64,000 nt of DNA from Streptomyces sp. WAC 01529. GTDB taxonomy: Bacteria > Actinomycetota > Actinomycetes > Streptomycetales > Streptomycetaceae. The stretch is taken from positions 7,219,001 through 7,283,000 of the forward strand of contig NZ_CP029617.1 of assembly GCF_003945545.1 (NCBI RefSeq), read 5' to 3'. Below, one piece after another: positions 41,676 through 49,874 of this stretch. The position numbers and the translations under genes are program-made. The notes below the pieces were generated by a model, which ran no database searches, was not told the DNA's origin, and saw only the letters and a list, made by a program, of their open reading frames with translations. Each line of letters starts with the position of its first letter. Positions within the stretch are counted from its first letter, which is position 1.

Positions 41676-42116
41676 TCAGGCCTGGTGGATCCCCGGCCAG
41701 CTGTCCGGATCGGCGCGGGTGATGTCGGCCAGCGCCGACGACGGGTCCTGGGCGAGCGCCAGATCGCCGAGGCTGACCATCCCCACCGGGTGCCCGTCCT
41801 CCACGACGGGCAGCCTGCGGACCGCGTGGTCGCGCATCAGACCGACCGCGTCCGACACGGCGTCATCGGGCGCCACCACCACGGGGTTGGGCGTGCACAC
41901 CGCCTCGGCGCTGACGGTCAGCGGATCCGCCCCGTCGGCCACGGCGCGCAACGCGATGTCCCGGTCGGTGAGCACACCGATGACCTGCCCGTCCGAGGCG
42001 ACCAGCACATCCCCGATGTCCTGGGCGCGCATGAGCTGCGCCGCCTCGACGAGAGAAGCGTCGGGGCGCACCGCCACCACGCCCGGTGTCATGACGTCCC
42101 TTACGAATTCAGCCAT
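41676..42116 (-). CDS. CBS-domain pair protein
   Basis: The 146-aa protein is two tandem CBS domains (VRDVMTPGVVAVRPDASLVE, then VCTPNPVVVAPDDAVSDAVG) with no enzyme attached. Such pairs bind AMP, ATP or similar nucleotides and report energy state. GGAAGG lies upstream of ATG 42116. A SigB-type promoter-like sequence lies 55 bases upstream, so it may respond to stress. Confidence 0.9.
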   Translation of the reverse strand: MAEFVRDVMTPGVVAVRPDASLVEAAQLMRAQDIGDVLVASDGQVIGVLTDRDIALRAVADGADPLTVSAEAVCTPNPVVVAPDDAVSDAVGLMRDHAVRRLPVVEDGHPVGMVSLGDLALAQDPSSALADITRADPDSWPGIHQA

Positions 42117-42170
42117 GGCTGACCTTCCTGCATGCGTTCGTCGGACACTCTCGGGGTGACCCCGCCCGCA

Positions 42171-42195
42171 GTACCCCTGTGCCGGAGGGCTATGC
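42171..42195 (-). promoter_or_regulatory. Probable SigB-type promoter for CBS gene
   Basis: On the minus strand, GCAT-N15-GGGTAC (bases 42195-42171) fits GNNT-N14-16-GGGTAC/T, with a plausible leader of about 48 bases before ATG 42116. It is the best placed of the canonical sites. Confidence 0.5.
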
Positions 42196-42280
42196 GTCGC
42201 CCGCGCGGGAGGTTTGCGCCGCCGGGCCGGGGAGACCCGCCCGGCACCACCCCCCACGTCGATCTGGGAGGGCAGAGGTC

Positions 42281-42415
42281 ATGGCGGTACTCGCCGTATT
42301 CATCCCGCTGGTCATGCTGGGAGTGGTCCTGGCACTCGGCCGGTACGAGGAGCTGCTGCTGCCGCCCGCGCGGCACCCGGACGCGGCCGACGGCGTACGG
42401 CACCGCGCCGCGTGA
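42281..42415 (+). CDS. Small single-span membrane protein (44 aa)
   Basis: The 44-aa product has one membrane segment (MAVLAVFIPLVMLGVVLALG) followed by RYEELLLPPARHPD and a basic end. GGGAGGGCAGAGG precedes the ATG. Similar tiny proteins are widespread in Streptomyces without known function. A GTTT-N15-GGAGAC promoter-like sequence (42212-42236) lies upstream, between divergent genes. It may be a stress-induced membrane peptide. Confidence 0.65.
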   Translation: MAVLAVFIPLVMLGVVLALGRYEELLLPPARHPDAADGVRHRAA

Positions 42416-42478
42416 AGCGGCGGAACGCGGCCGCCCGGGCCCGTCACACGGCCGGGGCGGCACCGTCCCGAGGCGGCC

Positions 42479-44314
42479 CTAACCGCGGCGGCCACGGCCC
42501 TGCTTGTCCTCACCCTTCCTGCCCGCGCCCGGCAGGAACTCCTGCATCTTCGCCTTCAGGCCCTGCTTCAGCATCGACGAGCGGTCCGCGTCGCCCTTGA
42601 GGACCGCCTCCGCCGTCGACTCCATCTCGTCCCACGTCGCGTGCGGCGGGATCGGCGGCACCGCGGGGTCGGTGCGGAAGTCGATGACCACCGGCTCCTC
42701 CGCCGCGAGAGCGGTCCGCCAGGCAGCCTCGACCTCCTCGGGACGCTCCACCCGGATCCCGGTCAGACCGATGGACCGCGCGAACTCCGCGTACGGCACA
42801 TCGGGCAGCGACTGCGACGGCAGGAAGGAGGGCGCGCCGCCCATGGCCCGCATCTCCCACGTGACCTGGTTCAGGTCCTGGTTGTTCCAGACGGCGACGA
42901 TCAGCCGCGGATCGTCCCAGCGGTGGCGGTACTTGGCGGCCGTGATCAGCTCCGCCATGCCGTTCATCTGCATCGCGCCGTCCCCCACCAGAGCGATGAC
43001 GGGCCGGTTCGGATGCGCGAACTTCGCCCCGATCGCGTACGGCACACCGCTCCCCATCGTGGCGAGCGTTCCGGAGAGCGAGGCACGCATGTCGCCCCGC
43101 ATCGTCAGGTGACGCGCGTACCAGTTCGCGACCGAGCCCGAGTCGCACGTGAGGAGCGCGTTCTCCGGCAGCAGCGGGTCCAGGACGTGCGCCACGTACT
43201 CCGGGTTGACGGGATCCGCGGACTGCTCGGCCCTGCGCCGCATCACGTCCTTCCAGCGCGTCACGTTGGCGCAGATCTCCTCCTGCCAGTCGCGGCTGAC
43301 CGCACGCCGGTCCTTGTCGATCAGCGGGATCAGCTCGCGCAGCGTCGCCCGCGCGTCGCCGACGAGATTCACCTCGTACGGATAGCGCATCCCGACCATG
43401 TGCGGATCGATGTCGATCTGCACGCCCCGCGCCGAACCGAACTCCGGCAGGAACTGCGCGTAGGGGAAGCTCGACCCGATCGTCAAAAGCGTGTCGCAGT
43501 CGCGCATCAGCTCGTACGAAGGCCGGGTGCCGAGCAGGCCGATCGAACCGGTCACATAGGGGAGTTCGTCGCTCAGCGCGTCCTTGCCGAGCAGCGCCTT
43601 CGCGACGCCCGCGCCGAGCAGTTCCGCGATCTCCTCCACCTCGGCGCGCGCGCCCGCCGCGCCCTGGCCGATCAGGATCGCCGCCTTGTCGCCGGCGTTG
43701 AGCACCTCCGCGGCCCGCTCCAGGGCGGTCGGCGAGGGCAGCGCGGTCCAGCCGCTGCGGTCCAGGCTGGAGGGGACCATCTTGAACGCGTGCGGGGGCG
43801 GTGTGTAGTCGAGTTCCTGCACATCGCCGGGGATGATCACGGCGGTCGGGCAGCGGCGCGCGTACGCGGTGCGGATCGCCCGGTCGATGACGTTCGGCAG
43901 CTGCTCGGGCACCGTCACGGTCTCCACGAACTCGGACGCCACGTCCTTGAAGAGCGTGTGCAGATCGACCTCCTGCTGGTACGAGCCGCCCATCGCGCTG
44001 CGGTCCGTCTGCCCGACGATCGCGAGGACCGGCACGTGGTCGAGCTTCGCGTCGTACAGGCCGTTGAGCAGATGGATGGCGCCCGGCCCCGACGTCGCCA
44101 CGCACACGCCGAGGCGCTTGCCGAACTTGGCGTAGCCGACGGCCTCGAACGCCGACATCTCTTCGTGCCGCGACTGCACGAACCGCGGCTGGTCCTCGGC
44201 CCTGCCCCACGCGGCGAGCAGGCCGTTGATGCCGTCGCCCGGATAGCCGAAGACCTGCTCGACCCCCCAGGCGCGCAGCCTCTCCAGGATGTGGTCGGCG
44301 ACCTTGACACTCAT
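42479..44314 (-). CDS. TPP-dependent pyruvate oxidase/dehydrogenase (PoxB-like) enzyme
   Basis: The 611-aa protein has the three-domain layout of the acetolactate synthase/PoxB family: VFGYPGDGINGLL with FVQSRHEEMSAFEAVGYAK (catalytic Glu in HEE), the FAD-type middle domain, and the TPP motif ALVGDGAMQMNGMAELITAA with NNQDLNQ. PoxB turns pyruvate into acetate and CO2, delivering electrons to quinones; the exact reaction here is inferred. The Lys-rich C-terminus ends GEDKQGRGRRG. GGAGGG precedes the ATG, and an exact GTTT-N15-GGACAC motif lies upstream. It is convergent with the small membrane protein gene and divergent from the sigma factor gene. Confidence 0.88.
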   Translation of the reverse strand: MSVKVADHILERLRAWGVEQVFGYPGDGINGLLAAWGRAEDQPRFVQSRHEEMSAFEAVGYAKFGKRLGVCVATSGPGAIHLLNGLYDAKLDHVPVLAIVGQTDRSAMGGSYQQEVDLHTLFKDVASEFVETVTVPEQLPNVIDRAIRTAYARRCPTAVIIPGDVQELDYTPPPHAFKMVPSSLDRSGWTALPSPTALERAAEVLNAGDKAAILIGQGAAGARAEVEEIAELLGAGVAKALLGKDALSDELPYVTGSIGLLGTRPSYELMRDCDTLLTIGSSFPYAQFLPEFGSARGVQIDIDPHMVGMRYPYEVNLVGDARATLRELIPLIDKDRRAVSRDWQEEICANVTRWKDVMRRRAEQSADPVNPEYVAHVLDPLLPENALLTCDSGSVANWYARHLTMRGDMRASLSGTLATMGSGVPYAIGAKFAHPNRPVIALVGDGAMQMNGMAELITAAKYRHRWDDPRLIVAVWNNQDLNQVTWEMRAMGGAPSFLPSQSLPDVPYAEFARSIGLTGIRVERPEEVEAAWRTALAAEEPVVIDFRTDPAVPPIPPHATWDEMESTAEAVLKGDADRSSMLKQGLKAKMQEFLPGAGRKGEDKQGRGRRG

Positions 44315-44358
44315 GGCGGAACCCTCCGGGCGGATCGGGAAACGGCGGTCACCTCCGG

Positions 44359-44383
44359 GTGTCCGGGGCTACCCGGAGGAAAC
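44359..44383 (-). promoter_or_regulatory. GTTT-N15-GGACAC promoter-like motif for the TPP gene
   Basis: On the minus strand GTTT (44383-44380) and GGACAC (44364-44359) are exactly 15 bases apart. A start near 44352 leaves a leader of about 38 bases that keeps the GGAGGG ribosome site. This is the third exact copy in the window and the one with the best promoter-to-start geometry. Confidence 0.55.
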
Positions 44384-44572
44384 CTACGGCGGGATCGGGG
44401 GCGTTTGGCCTCCCACACGCGGGGCAGGCGAAGAAACAGTGCTTCGGACCGGAGGCACGTCCGTGGGAGCCGCATCGCTCGCCCCGGGTGTGTTCCCGGC
44501 GTGGCCCCACGCCTGCGCACTCCCACGGTGACCGTCCACCCCCAGGCACATCCGAGGGAGTTGCGACGCATC

Positions 44573-45406
44573 ATGCGTTCCCACACGAGCACGGCAGTAC
44601 CGCCCAGGAGCACGGCCGCACCGGCCAGGAGCAAGCGCCACTCGCACGACGACGCCCCGGACACCACCGCGGCCTTCGAACGCCTCGTCGAACTCGATGA
44701 GGGCCCCGAACGGGACGCCCTGCGCCAGGAGGTCGTACAGGCCTGGCTGCCCATGGCCCAGCGCCTCGCGGGCCGGTTCCGCAACCGCGGCGAGTCCCTC
44801 GACGACCTGCGCCAGGTCGCCGCCCTCGGCCTGGTCAAAGCCGTCGACCGCTACGACCCGCGGCGCGGCACCGCCTTCGAGAGCTACGCCGTGCCGACCG
44901 TCACCGGCGAGATCAAGCGGCACTTCCGCGACCACATGTGGACCCTGCACGTGCCCCGCCGCGTCCAGGACCTGCGCAACCGCGTGCGGTTCGCCCGCCA
45001 GGACCTCTCCCAGACCGTCTCCGGGCGCGCCCCCACCACCGCCGAGATCGCCGAGCACGCGCACATGAGCGAGGAGGACGCGAAGACCGGCCTGGAGGCC
45101 CTGGAAAGCTTCACCGCGCTCTCCCTGGACGCCGAACTCCCGGGCAGCGAGGACGGCTACTCCCTCAGCGACGCCCTGGGCGGCCCCGACCCCGCGCTCG
45201 ACGTCGTCGTGGACCGCGAGGCCGTCAAGCCCCGCATCGCGCAACTGCCCGAGCGGGAACGGACCATCCTCTACATGCGGTTCTTCGGCGACATGACGCA
45301 GAGCCGCATCGCCGACGAGATGGGTATCTCGCAGATGCACGTCTCGCGGCTGATCAGCCGCTGCTGCGACCGGCTGCGCGACCAGGTCATGCGGGACGCC
45401 GCGTAG
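44573..45406 (+). CDS. SigB/SigF-family RNA polymerase sigma factor
   Basis: The 277-aa protein has sigma-70 regions 2, 3 and 4 without region 1. Region 2 is RFRNRGESLDDLRQVAALGL with YDPRRGTAFESYAVPTVTGE, IKRHFRDHMWTLHVPRRVQD is the family-typical 2.4-3 boundary, and QSRIADEMGISQMHVSRLIS is the helix-turn-helix of region 4. This is the SigB/F/G group, which in Streptomyces controls stress and differentiation and is usually held by anti-sigma factors. No anti-sigma gene lies beside it. A GTTT-N15-GGGCAG sequence (44403-44427) upstream hints at autoregulation. The start is uncertain: an in-frame GTG (44528) and TTG (44561) lie upstream. Its 3' end overlaps the convergent PAS-GAF gene by 20 bases. 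Confidence 0.9.
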   Translation: MRSHTSTAVPPRSTAAPARSKRHSHDDAPDTTAAFERLVELDEGPERDALRQEVVQAWLPMAQRLAGRFRNRGESLDDLRQVAALGLVKAVDRYDPRRGTAFESYAVPTVTGEIKRHFRDHMWTLHVPRRVQDLRNRVRFARQDLSQTVSGRAPTTAEIAEHAHMSEEDAKTGLEALESFTALSLDAELPGSEDGYSLSDALGGPDPALDVVVDREAVKPRIAQLPERERTILYMRFFGDMTQSRIADEMGISQMHVSRLISRCCDRLRDQVMRDAA

Positions 45407-46517
45407 GCCGCATCGCGAGCGCCATGTGCCGGGACAGGACGTCGACCGCGCGCGCCTCGGCCATCGAGAAGGCGAGCCGCGCGCCGCACCGGAAGAGCGT
45501 GAGGACGCCCTCCACCGGCCCGTCCGTGCGCGTGGTCAGCGGCACGCACAGCAACGACGTGACCTCGGCGCGGACCAGGACGTGCGCGCCGGTCGCGTCC
45601 CGCCCGAAGGCGTCCGGGTCCTCCGGCCGCACCTGCAACGACGCCGCCCCGCCGCGCGCCGCCTCCACGACGAGGGGACACGCGGCGGGCTCCTGCGCGA
45701 GCACGTCGGCGACCGGCGCGCCCGGCGGCCCCAGCACGGCAGCGCGCTTCAGGCGGGCGGCCCCCAGGTCGGCGACCACCCAGTCCGCGAACCGCCCGTG
45801 CAGCACCGCGGCGGCCCGCTCGAGCACCGCCGCGCCGTCCCCCACGGGCGCCGTGAGCAGCGCCGTCGTCATCGCGTCCGCCAGGTCGAGCTGGGCCGCG
45901 TGCCGGGTCGCCTCACCGAGGTCGGGCGCGGGCCCCGGGGCGCTCGGCGCCTGCTGCGCGCGGGTCACCGAGGGCTGGAGCACCACGAGTACGGCGGTAC
46001 GCGGCTCGGTGCCGGGCCGCAACGCGGTGAGCGTCGCCCGGACCGGGGTGGCGGGGCTCTGCTGGAGGTGCACGACGAGGCTGCGGTCGCCCTCGCCGCG
46101 GGCCACGGCGGCGGTCTGCGAGCGGAACGCGACCCGGTCGGCGTGGAGCAGGAACCCCGTCAGCGGGCGGCCCGCCGCGAAGCCCGTACGGACCCCGGTC
46201 AGGGCGGTCCCCGCGGAGTTCATCCGGCGGACCACGGTATCCCTGTCGAGCAGCGCCACCGGCAGCGGCAGCCGCTGGAATATGGCCCGCAGCAATCGCT
46301 GCTCGTCCCGGTCCCGCACGACACCGCTCAAGTGCCCGTCGGCGCTGAGGCGTTCGTACGTGGGCCACAACTGGGCCGCCACGTGGTCGAGTTCGAAGAT
46401 CGCCGCGTCCAGTACCGTGCCGAGGTCGTCCCGGGGGACGGCGCGGGCCGATTTCAACGCCGCGACACGGCGCACGAAATCCGCGAGGTCTTCACCGAAC
46501 TCCTCCGTCTGAGACAT
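45387..46517 (-). CDS. PAS-GAF sensor protein without output domain
   Basis: The 376-aa protein has a helical N-terminus, a PAS domain (about 75-185; LPLPVALLDRDTVVRRMNSA) and a GAF domain (about 215-370; AHVLVRAEVTSLLCVPLTTR). In Streptomyces such pairs usually precede a SpoIIE/PP2C phosphatase that controls anti-anti-sigma factors, but here the frame stops right after the GAF domain. The gene is convergent with the sigma factor gene and overlaps it by 20 bases. It may act as a free sensor, or a phosphatase end was lost. Confidence 0.82.
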   Translation of the reverse strand: MSQTEEFGEDLADFVRRVAALKSARAVPRDDLGTVLDAAIFELDHVAAQLWPTYERLSADGHLSGVVRDRDEQRLLRAIFQRLPLPVALLDRDTVVRRMNSAGTALTGVRTGFAAGRPLTGFLLHADRVAFRSQTAAVARGEGDRSLVVHLQQSPATPVRATLTALRPGTEPRTAVLVVLQPSVTRAQQAPSAPGPAPDLGEATRHAAQLDLADAMTTALLTAPVGDGAAVLERAAAVLHGRFADWVVADLGAARLKRAAVLGPPGAPVADVLAQEPAACPLVVEAARGGAASLQVRPEDPDAFGRDATGAHVLVRAEVTSLLCVPLTTRTDGPVEGVLTLFRCGARLAFSMAEARAVDVLSRHMALAMRPTRRPA

Positions 46518-46590
46518 GGGTTGAACCTAACGGCTGATGCCGTTTTCCGGAGGACGCGGGGGGAAGCCGAAGAAGGAGAGGAGGCCCCCC

Positions 46591-47298
46591 ATGGCGCCCT
46601 TGCCGGACCCGGACCTGCTCCGACCGGAATCAGCTCTGCCCGGCCGCAGGCTCTCCGAACTCGCCGAACAGGCCGTACGGTGCACCCCCGCGTGCTGCGG
46701 CGCGAGCGCCACGGTCACCGACGGCGGCGACGAGCACCCCGCGGCCGTCACCCACCCCGACCTCGCCGGTCTCGTGTCGGTGCAACTGCGCTCGGGGGAG
46801 GGGCCCATCCCCGCCGCCGAGCAGCGAGGGACACCGGTCGACTCCAAGGACCTGCTGCGGGACGAGCGATGGCCCGAGTACCGCGCGATGGCCCTCGACT
46901 CGGGCGTACGCTCCAGCGTCACGCTGCCCTTCCAGCGCGCGGGGCTCACGGTCACCCTGAGCCTGTTCAGCTTCCGCCCCGACGCGCTCGACGACGCCCG
47001 GCACGGCCCCGCGCGGGCGCTCGGCGACCTCGCCACGGCCGGCCTCGTGCGCGACCGGCACTACCGCGCCGCGCTGAGCGAACTCGACCAGATGGGCACG
47101 GCCCTGCGCACCCGGCCCGTCGTGGACCAGGCCTGCGGGATCATCATGCACGTCCTGAACTGCGAGGCGGACGCCGCGTTCACCGTGCTGCGGCGGATCT
47201 CCCAGACGACCAACCGCAAGCTGGCGGACGTGGCGGCCGCGCTCGTCGAGACGAAGGGGCGCGGCCTGGAGCGGGAACTGGCCTCCCTGGCCCGCTGA
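46591..47298 (+). CDS. GAF and ANTAR domain RNA-binding regulator
   Basis: The 235-aa protein has an N-terminal GAF-like sensor (about 20-160; VSVQLRSGEGPIPAAEQRG) and a C-terminal ANTAR domain (about 165-225; ALRTRPVVDQACGIIMHVLN, CEADAAFTVLRRISQTTNRK). ANTAR binds paired RNA hairpins to prevent transcription termination. GGAGAGGAGG precedes the ATG. The gap to the divergent PAS-GAF gene has the inverted repeat AACGGC-TGAT-GCCGTT (46529-46544) and a GTTT-N15-GGGAAG promoter-like sequence (46542-46566). Confidence 0.88.
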   Translation: MAPLPDPDLLRPESALPGRRLSELAEQAVRCTPACCGASATVTDGGDEHPAAVTHPDLAGLVSVQLRSGEGPIPAAEQRGTPVDSKDLLRDERWPEYRAMALDSGVRSSVTLPFQRAGLTVTLSLFSFRPDALDDARHGPARALGDLATAGLVRDRHYRAALSELDQMGTALRTRPVVDQACGIIMHVLNCEADAAFTVLRRISQTTNRKLADVAAALVETKGRGLERELASLAR

Positions 47299-47435
47299 AG
47301 CCTTTGCGCCGAGCCCTTCCCGTCGGCGCCTTTCGCACGCGCACCGGCCGACGCGCGTGAACGGCTCACCCGGGCGGGGCCCAGCGCGGGCGGGAGGGAG
47401 GGGAGCGCGTTGTGATGGACACGTAGGGCCAGGTG

Positions 47436-47503
47436 TCCTGGGTACGCGGCCACCCCACTTCCGCGCACCGGCCGTGCCTCTCCTGGGTACACAGCCGTCC
47501 CAC
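47436..47503. repeat. Two imperfect 23-base direct repeats before the PLP-like gene
   Basis: TCCTGGGTAC followed by GCGGCCACCCCAC (47436-47458) recurs 45 bases later as TCCTGGGTAC followed by ACAGCCGTCCCAC (47481-47503). They differ at four positions. Each contains GGGTAC, so they could be tandem SigB-type -10 regions or paired regulator sites. They lie in the 243-base gap before 47542. Confidence 0.55.
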
Positions 47504-47541
47504 GGGGCAGGACACCATCACGCGAGTGCACGGAGGTACGA

Positions 47542-48789
47542 ATGAGGCGGACGGACTCCGAGGGCCGCGGCCCCGTCCGGTACGGCCCGCCCCCGCCCGA
47601 GCCGGGCCTTCCCGTCCTGCCCGAGCTGGCGGCCGCAGCGGCCTCGGCCGCCGGCCGCTCCCACGGCGAACCCCCCGGGGGCGGCCCCGCGCTCCTGGAC
47701 GCCGCGAGCGGCTACTGGTCCCGCCGCGGGCTGCCCGCCGAGCGCGCTCACACCGTCGCCGCCCCCGGCGCCCCGCCCCTGCTGCTCGCCCTCACCGCGG
47801 CCCTTGGCGGCGACGTCCTGCTGCCCCGCCCCTGCCCCGCCTGGTGGGCGCCCCAGGCGCGGCTGCTCGGCCACGGCGTCTACCACGTGCCGACGCCCGC
47901 CGAGTGCGGCGGCGTCCCGGACCCGTACGCCCTCCTGGAGACCGTCCGCCGCGTCCGCGCCGAAGGCGGCAGGCCCCGGCTGCTCCTGCTCAGCGTCGCC
48001 GACGACCCGACCGCGACCGTGCCGCCCCCGGAAGTGCTGCACGAGGCCGTCGAGGCCGCCGCCGACGAGGGCCTGCACGTCATCAGCGACGAGACGTGGC
48101 GCGACACCCTGCACCACCCCCACGACACCGTCCTGATCGGCCCCGCCGAGATGGACCACGAGCGGGTGACCGTCCTCTGCGACCTCGCCGGACCCTTCCT
48201 GCCCCCCTCCCTGCCCGTCGCCGTGGCCCGGTTCCCCGTCACCGCGGAAGGCGCCGCCCTGCGCGCCCGCGCCCTCGACGTCCTCACCGCGCTCGGGGCC
48301 TGCCCGGCGGCCCCGGCCGCCGCCGCGGCGACGTACGCGCTGGGCGAACCGGACGAGATCACCGCGCGCCTGACCGCCGCCGTACGCCTCCACGCGCGCG
48401 TGGCCGACGCGGCGACGCACGCCGTGCTCGCCGCGGGCGCGCTGGCCCGGCCCCCGCGGGCGGGCCGCCACTTCTACGCCGACCTCGGCCCGCTGCGGCC
48501 GGCGCTCGCCGCGCGCGGCGTCGGCGACGCGCAGGACCTGGAGGACTTCCTCGGCGAACGGCTCGGCATGCCCGCACCCGGCGGCCACCGCTTCGGCGAC
48601 GACATCGACGCCCTGCGCGTACGGCTCTCCACGGGGCCGTTCCTCGGCGCGACCCCCGCGGAGCGTCTGGCGTCCCTCGACGCGCCGAACCCCCTGGAAT
48701 TGCCGCACGTGGAGCGGGCGTTGAGCATGTTCGGATCGGCCTTCGACGATCTGCGCGCAGAAGCACAGCGAATGGAGCCTCCTCGGTGA
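47542..48789 (+). CDS. Lysine-free aminotransferase-fold protein (probable pseudoenzyme)
   Basis: The 415-aa protein follows the class I/II aminotransferase layout: an N-terminal arm, HTVAAPGAPPLLLALTAALG, PRPCPAWWAPQARLLGHGVY, the SDETWRD motif at 182-188 equivalent to the usual DEIYRD, and a C-terminal small domain (GRHFYADLGPLRPAL). The segment that should hold the PLP lysine (about 212-230, LCDLAGPFLPPSLPVAVAR) has none, and the whole protein has no lysine at all. It cannot form the normal internal aldimine. Its stop overlaps the GTG start of the MBL-fold gene, so the two are co-translated. Alternatives are PLP binding without a lysine or a regulatory role. Confidence 0.78.
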   Translation: MRRTDSEGRGPVRYGPPPPEPGLPVLPELAAAAASAAGRSHGEPPGGGPALLDAASGYWSRRGLPAERAHTVAAPGAPPLLLALTAALGGDVLLPRPCPAWWAPQARLLGHGVYHVPTPAECGGVPDPYALLETVRRVRAEGGRPRLLLLSVADDPTATVPPPEVLHEAVEAAADEGLHVISDETWRDTLHHPHDTVLIGPAEMDHERVTVLCDLAGPFLPPSLPVAVARFPVTAEGAALRARALDVLTALGACPAAPAAAAATYALGEPDEITARLTAAVRLHARVADAATHAVLAAGALARPPRAGRHFYADLGPLRPALAARGVGDAQDLEDFLGERLGMPAPGGHRFGDDIDALRVRLSTGPFLGATPAERLASLDAPNPLELPHVERALSMFGSAFDDLRAEAQRMEPPR

Positions 48790-49865
48790 CCCAACAGGCG
48801 CAGCAGCAGACGCAGGAGCAGGAGCAGACGCAGGCGGAGGAGCGGACGCAGGAGCAGGCGCAGACGCCCCCATCGCCCCCGCCACTGTCTCCGCCCCTGC
48901 CCCCGCCGTCTCCGTCCCCGCCCGGTGCCGCGCGCCGCTGGCCGAGGACGTTCGCCGACCGGCTGACCGCGCCGCTGCCCGGACTGCGCGGGTTCGCGAG
49001 GTTCGCACGCGAGGGTGCCCTGCGACCGCGTCCCGAAGGCCTCGCCGACATCGGACGGCTGCCGTTCGAACCGGGCCCGCTGCCCGACGTCGACGCCCGC
49101 ACCGTCGCCGTCACCTGGGCGGGACACGCCAGCTGGGTCGTCCGTATCGGGGGCCTCACCGTCCTCACCGACCCCGTCTGGTCCCGCAAGATCCTCGGCA
49201 CCCCGGCCCGCGTCACCCCCGTGGGCGTCGCCTGGAGCGCGCTGCCACCCGTCGACGCGGTCGTCATCAGCCACAACCACTACGACCACCTGGACGCGCC
49301 GACCCTGCGAAGACTCCCGAGGGACACCCCCGTCTTCGTCCCCGCCGGGCTCGGCCGCTGGTTCACCCGCCGCCGCTTCAACCGTGTCACCGAGCTGGAC
49401 TGGTGGGAGAGCGCCGAACTGGACGGAGCGCGCTTCGACTTCGTGCCCGCCCACCACTGGTCCAAGCGGAGCCTCGCCGACACCTGCCGTACGTTGTGGG
49501 GCGGCTGGGTCCTGACCGACGCCGAGGGGCAGCGGGTCTACTTCGCGGGCGACACGGGCTACGGCCACTGGTTCGAGCGGATCGGCGAGCGCTACCCCGG
49601 CATCGACCTCGCGCTGCTGCCCATCGGGGCGTACGACCCGCGGTGGTGGCTCAGCGATGTGCACTGCGACCCAGAGGAGGCGGTCAGGGCGGCGGGCGAC
49701 CTGGGCGCGCGCCGGATGGCGCCGATGCACTGGGGCACGTTCCTGCTCTCCGCCGAGCCTGTCCTCGAACCCCTCACCCGGGTCCGTACGGCATGGGAGA
49801 AGACGGGACGGCCGCGCGAGGACCTGTGGGACCTGCCGGTGGGGGCGTCACGGGTGCTGGCCTGA
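48786..49865 (+). CDS. MBL-fold hydrolase (NAPE-PLD/UlaG-like)
   Basis: The 359-aa protein has the metal site HNHYDH at 163-168 (VISHNHYDHLDAPTLRRLP), PAHHWSKRSLADTCRTLWGG, YFAGDTGYGHW and APMHWGTF, the set of NAPE-PLD-like metallo-beta-lactamase proteins. A Gln/Glu-rich, then Pro-rich, N-terminal 47 residues precede the domain and look disordered. NAPE-PLD cleaves N-acyl phosphatidylethanolamine; the substrate here is unknown. It is translationally coupled to the lysine-free protein upstream. Confidence 0.88.
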   Translation: MTQQAQQQTQEQEQTQAEERTQEQAQTPPSPPPLSPPLPPPSPSPPGAARRWPRTFADRLTAPLPGLRGFARFAREGALRPRPEGLADIGRLPFEPGPLPDVDARTVAVTWAGHASWVVRIGGLTVLTDPVWSRKILGTPARVTPVGVAWSALPPVDAVVISHNHYDHLDAPTLRRLPRDTPVFVPAGLGRWFTRRRFNRVTELDWWESAELDGARFDFVPAHHWSKRSLADTCRTLWGGWVLTDAEGQRVYFAGDTGYGHWFERIGERYPGIDLALLPIGAYDPRWWLSDVHCDPEEAVRAAGDLGARRMAPMHWGTFLLSAEPVLEPLTRVRTAWEKTGRPREDLWDLPVGASRVLA

Positions 49866-49874
49866 GCGGGGGCT

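Noticed and set aside
44319..44343. GTTT-N15-GGGTTC on the minus strand before the TPP gene
   Set aside because: Its transcript would start at or inside the start codon, so it cannot drive the gene; it shows how loose versions of the motif can occur by chance.
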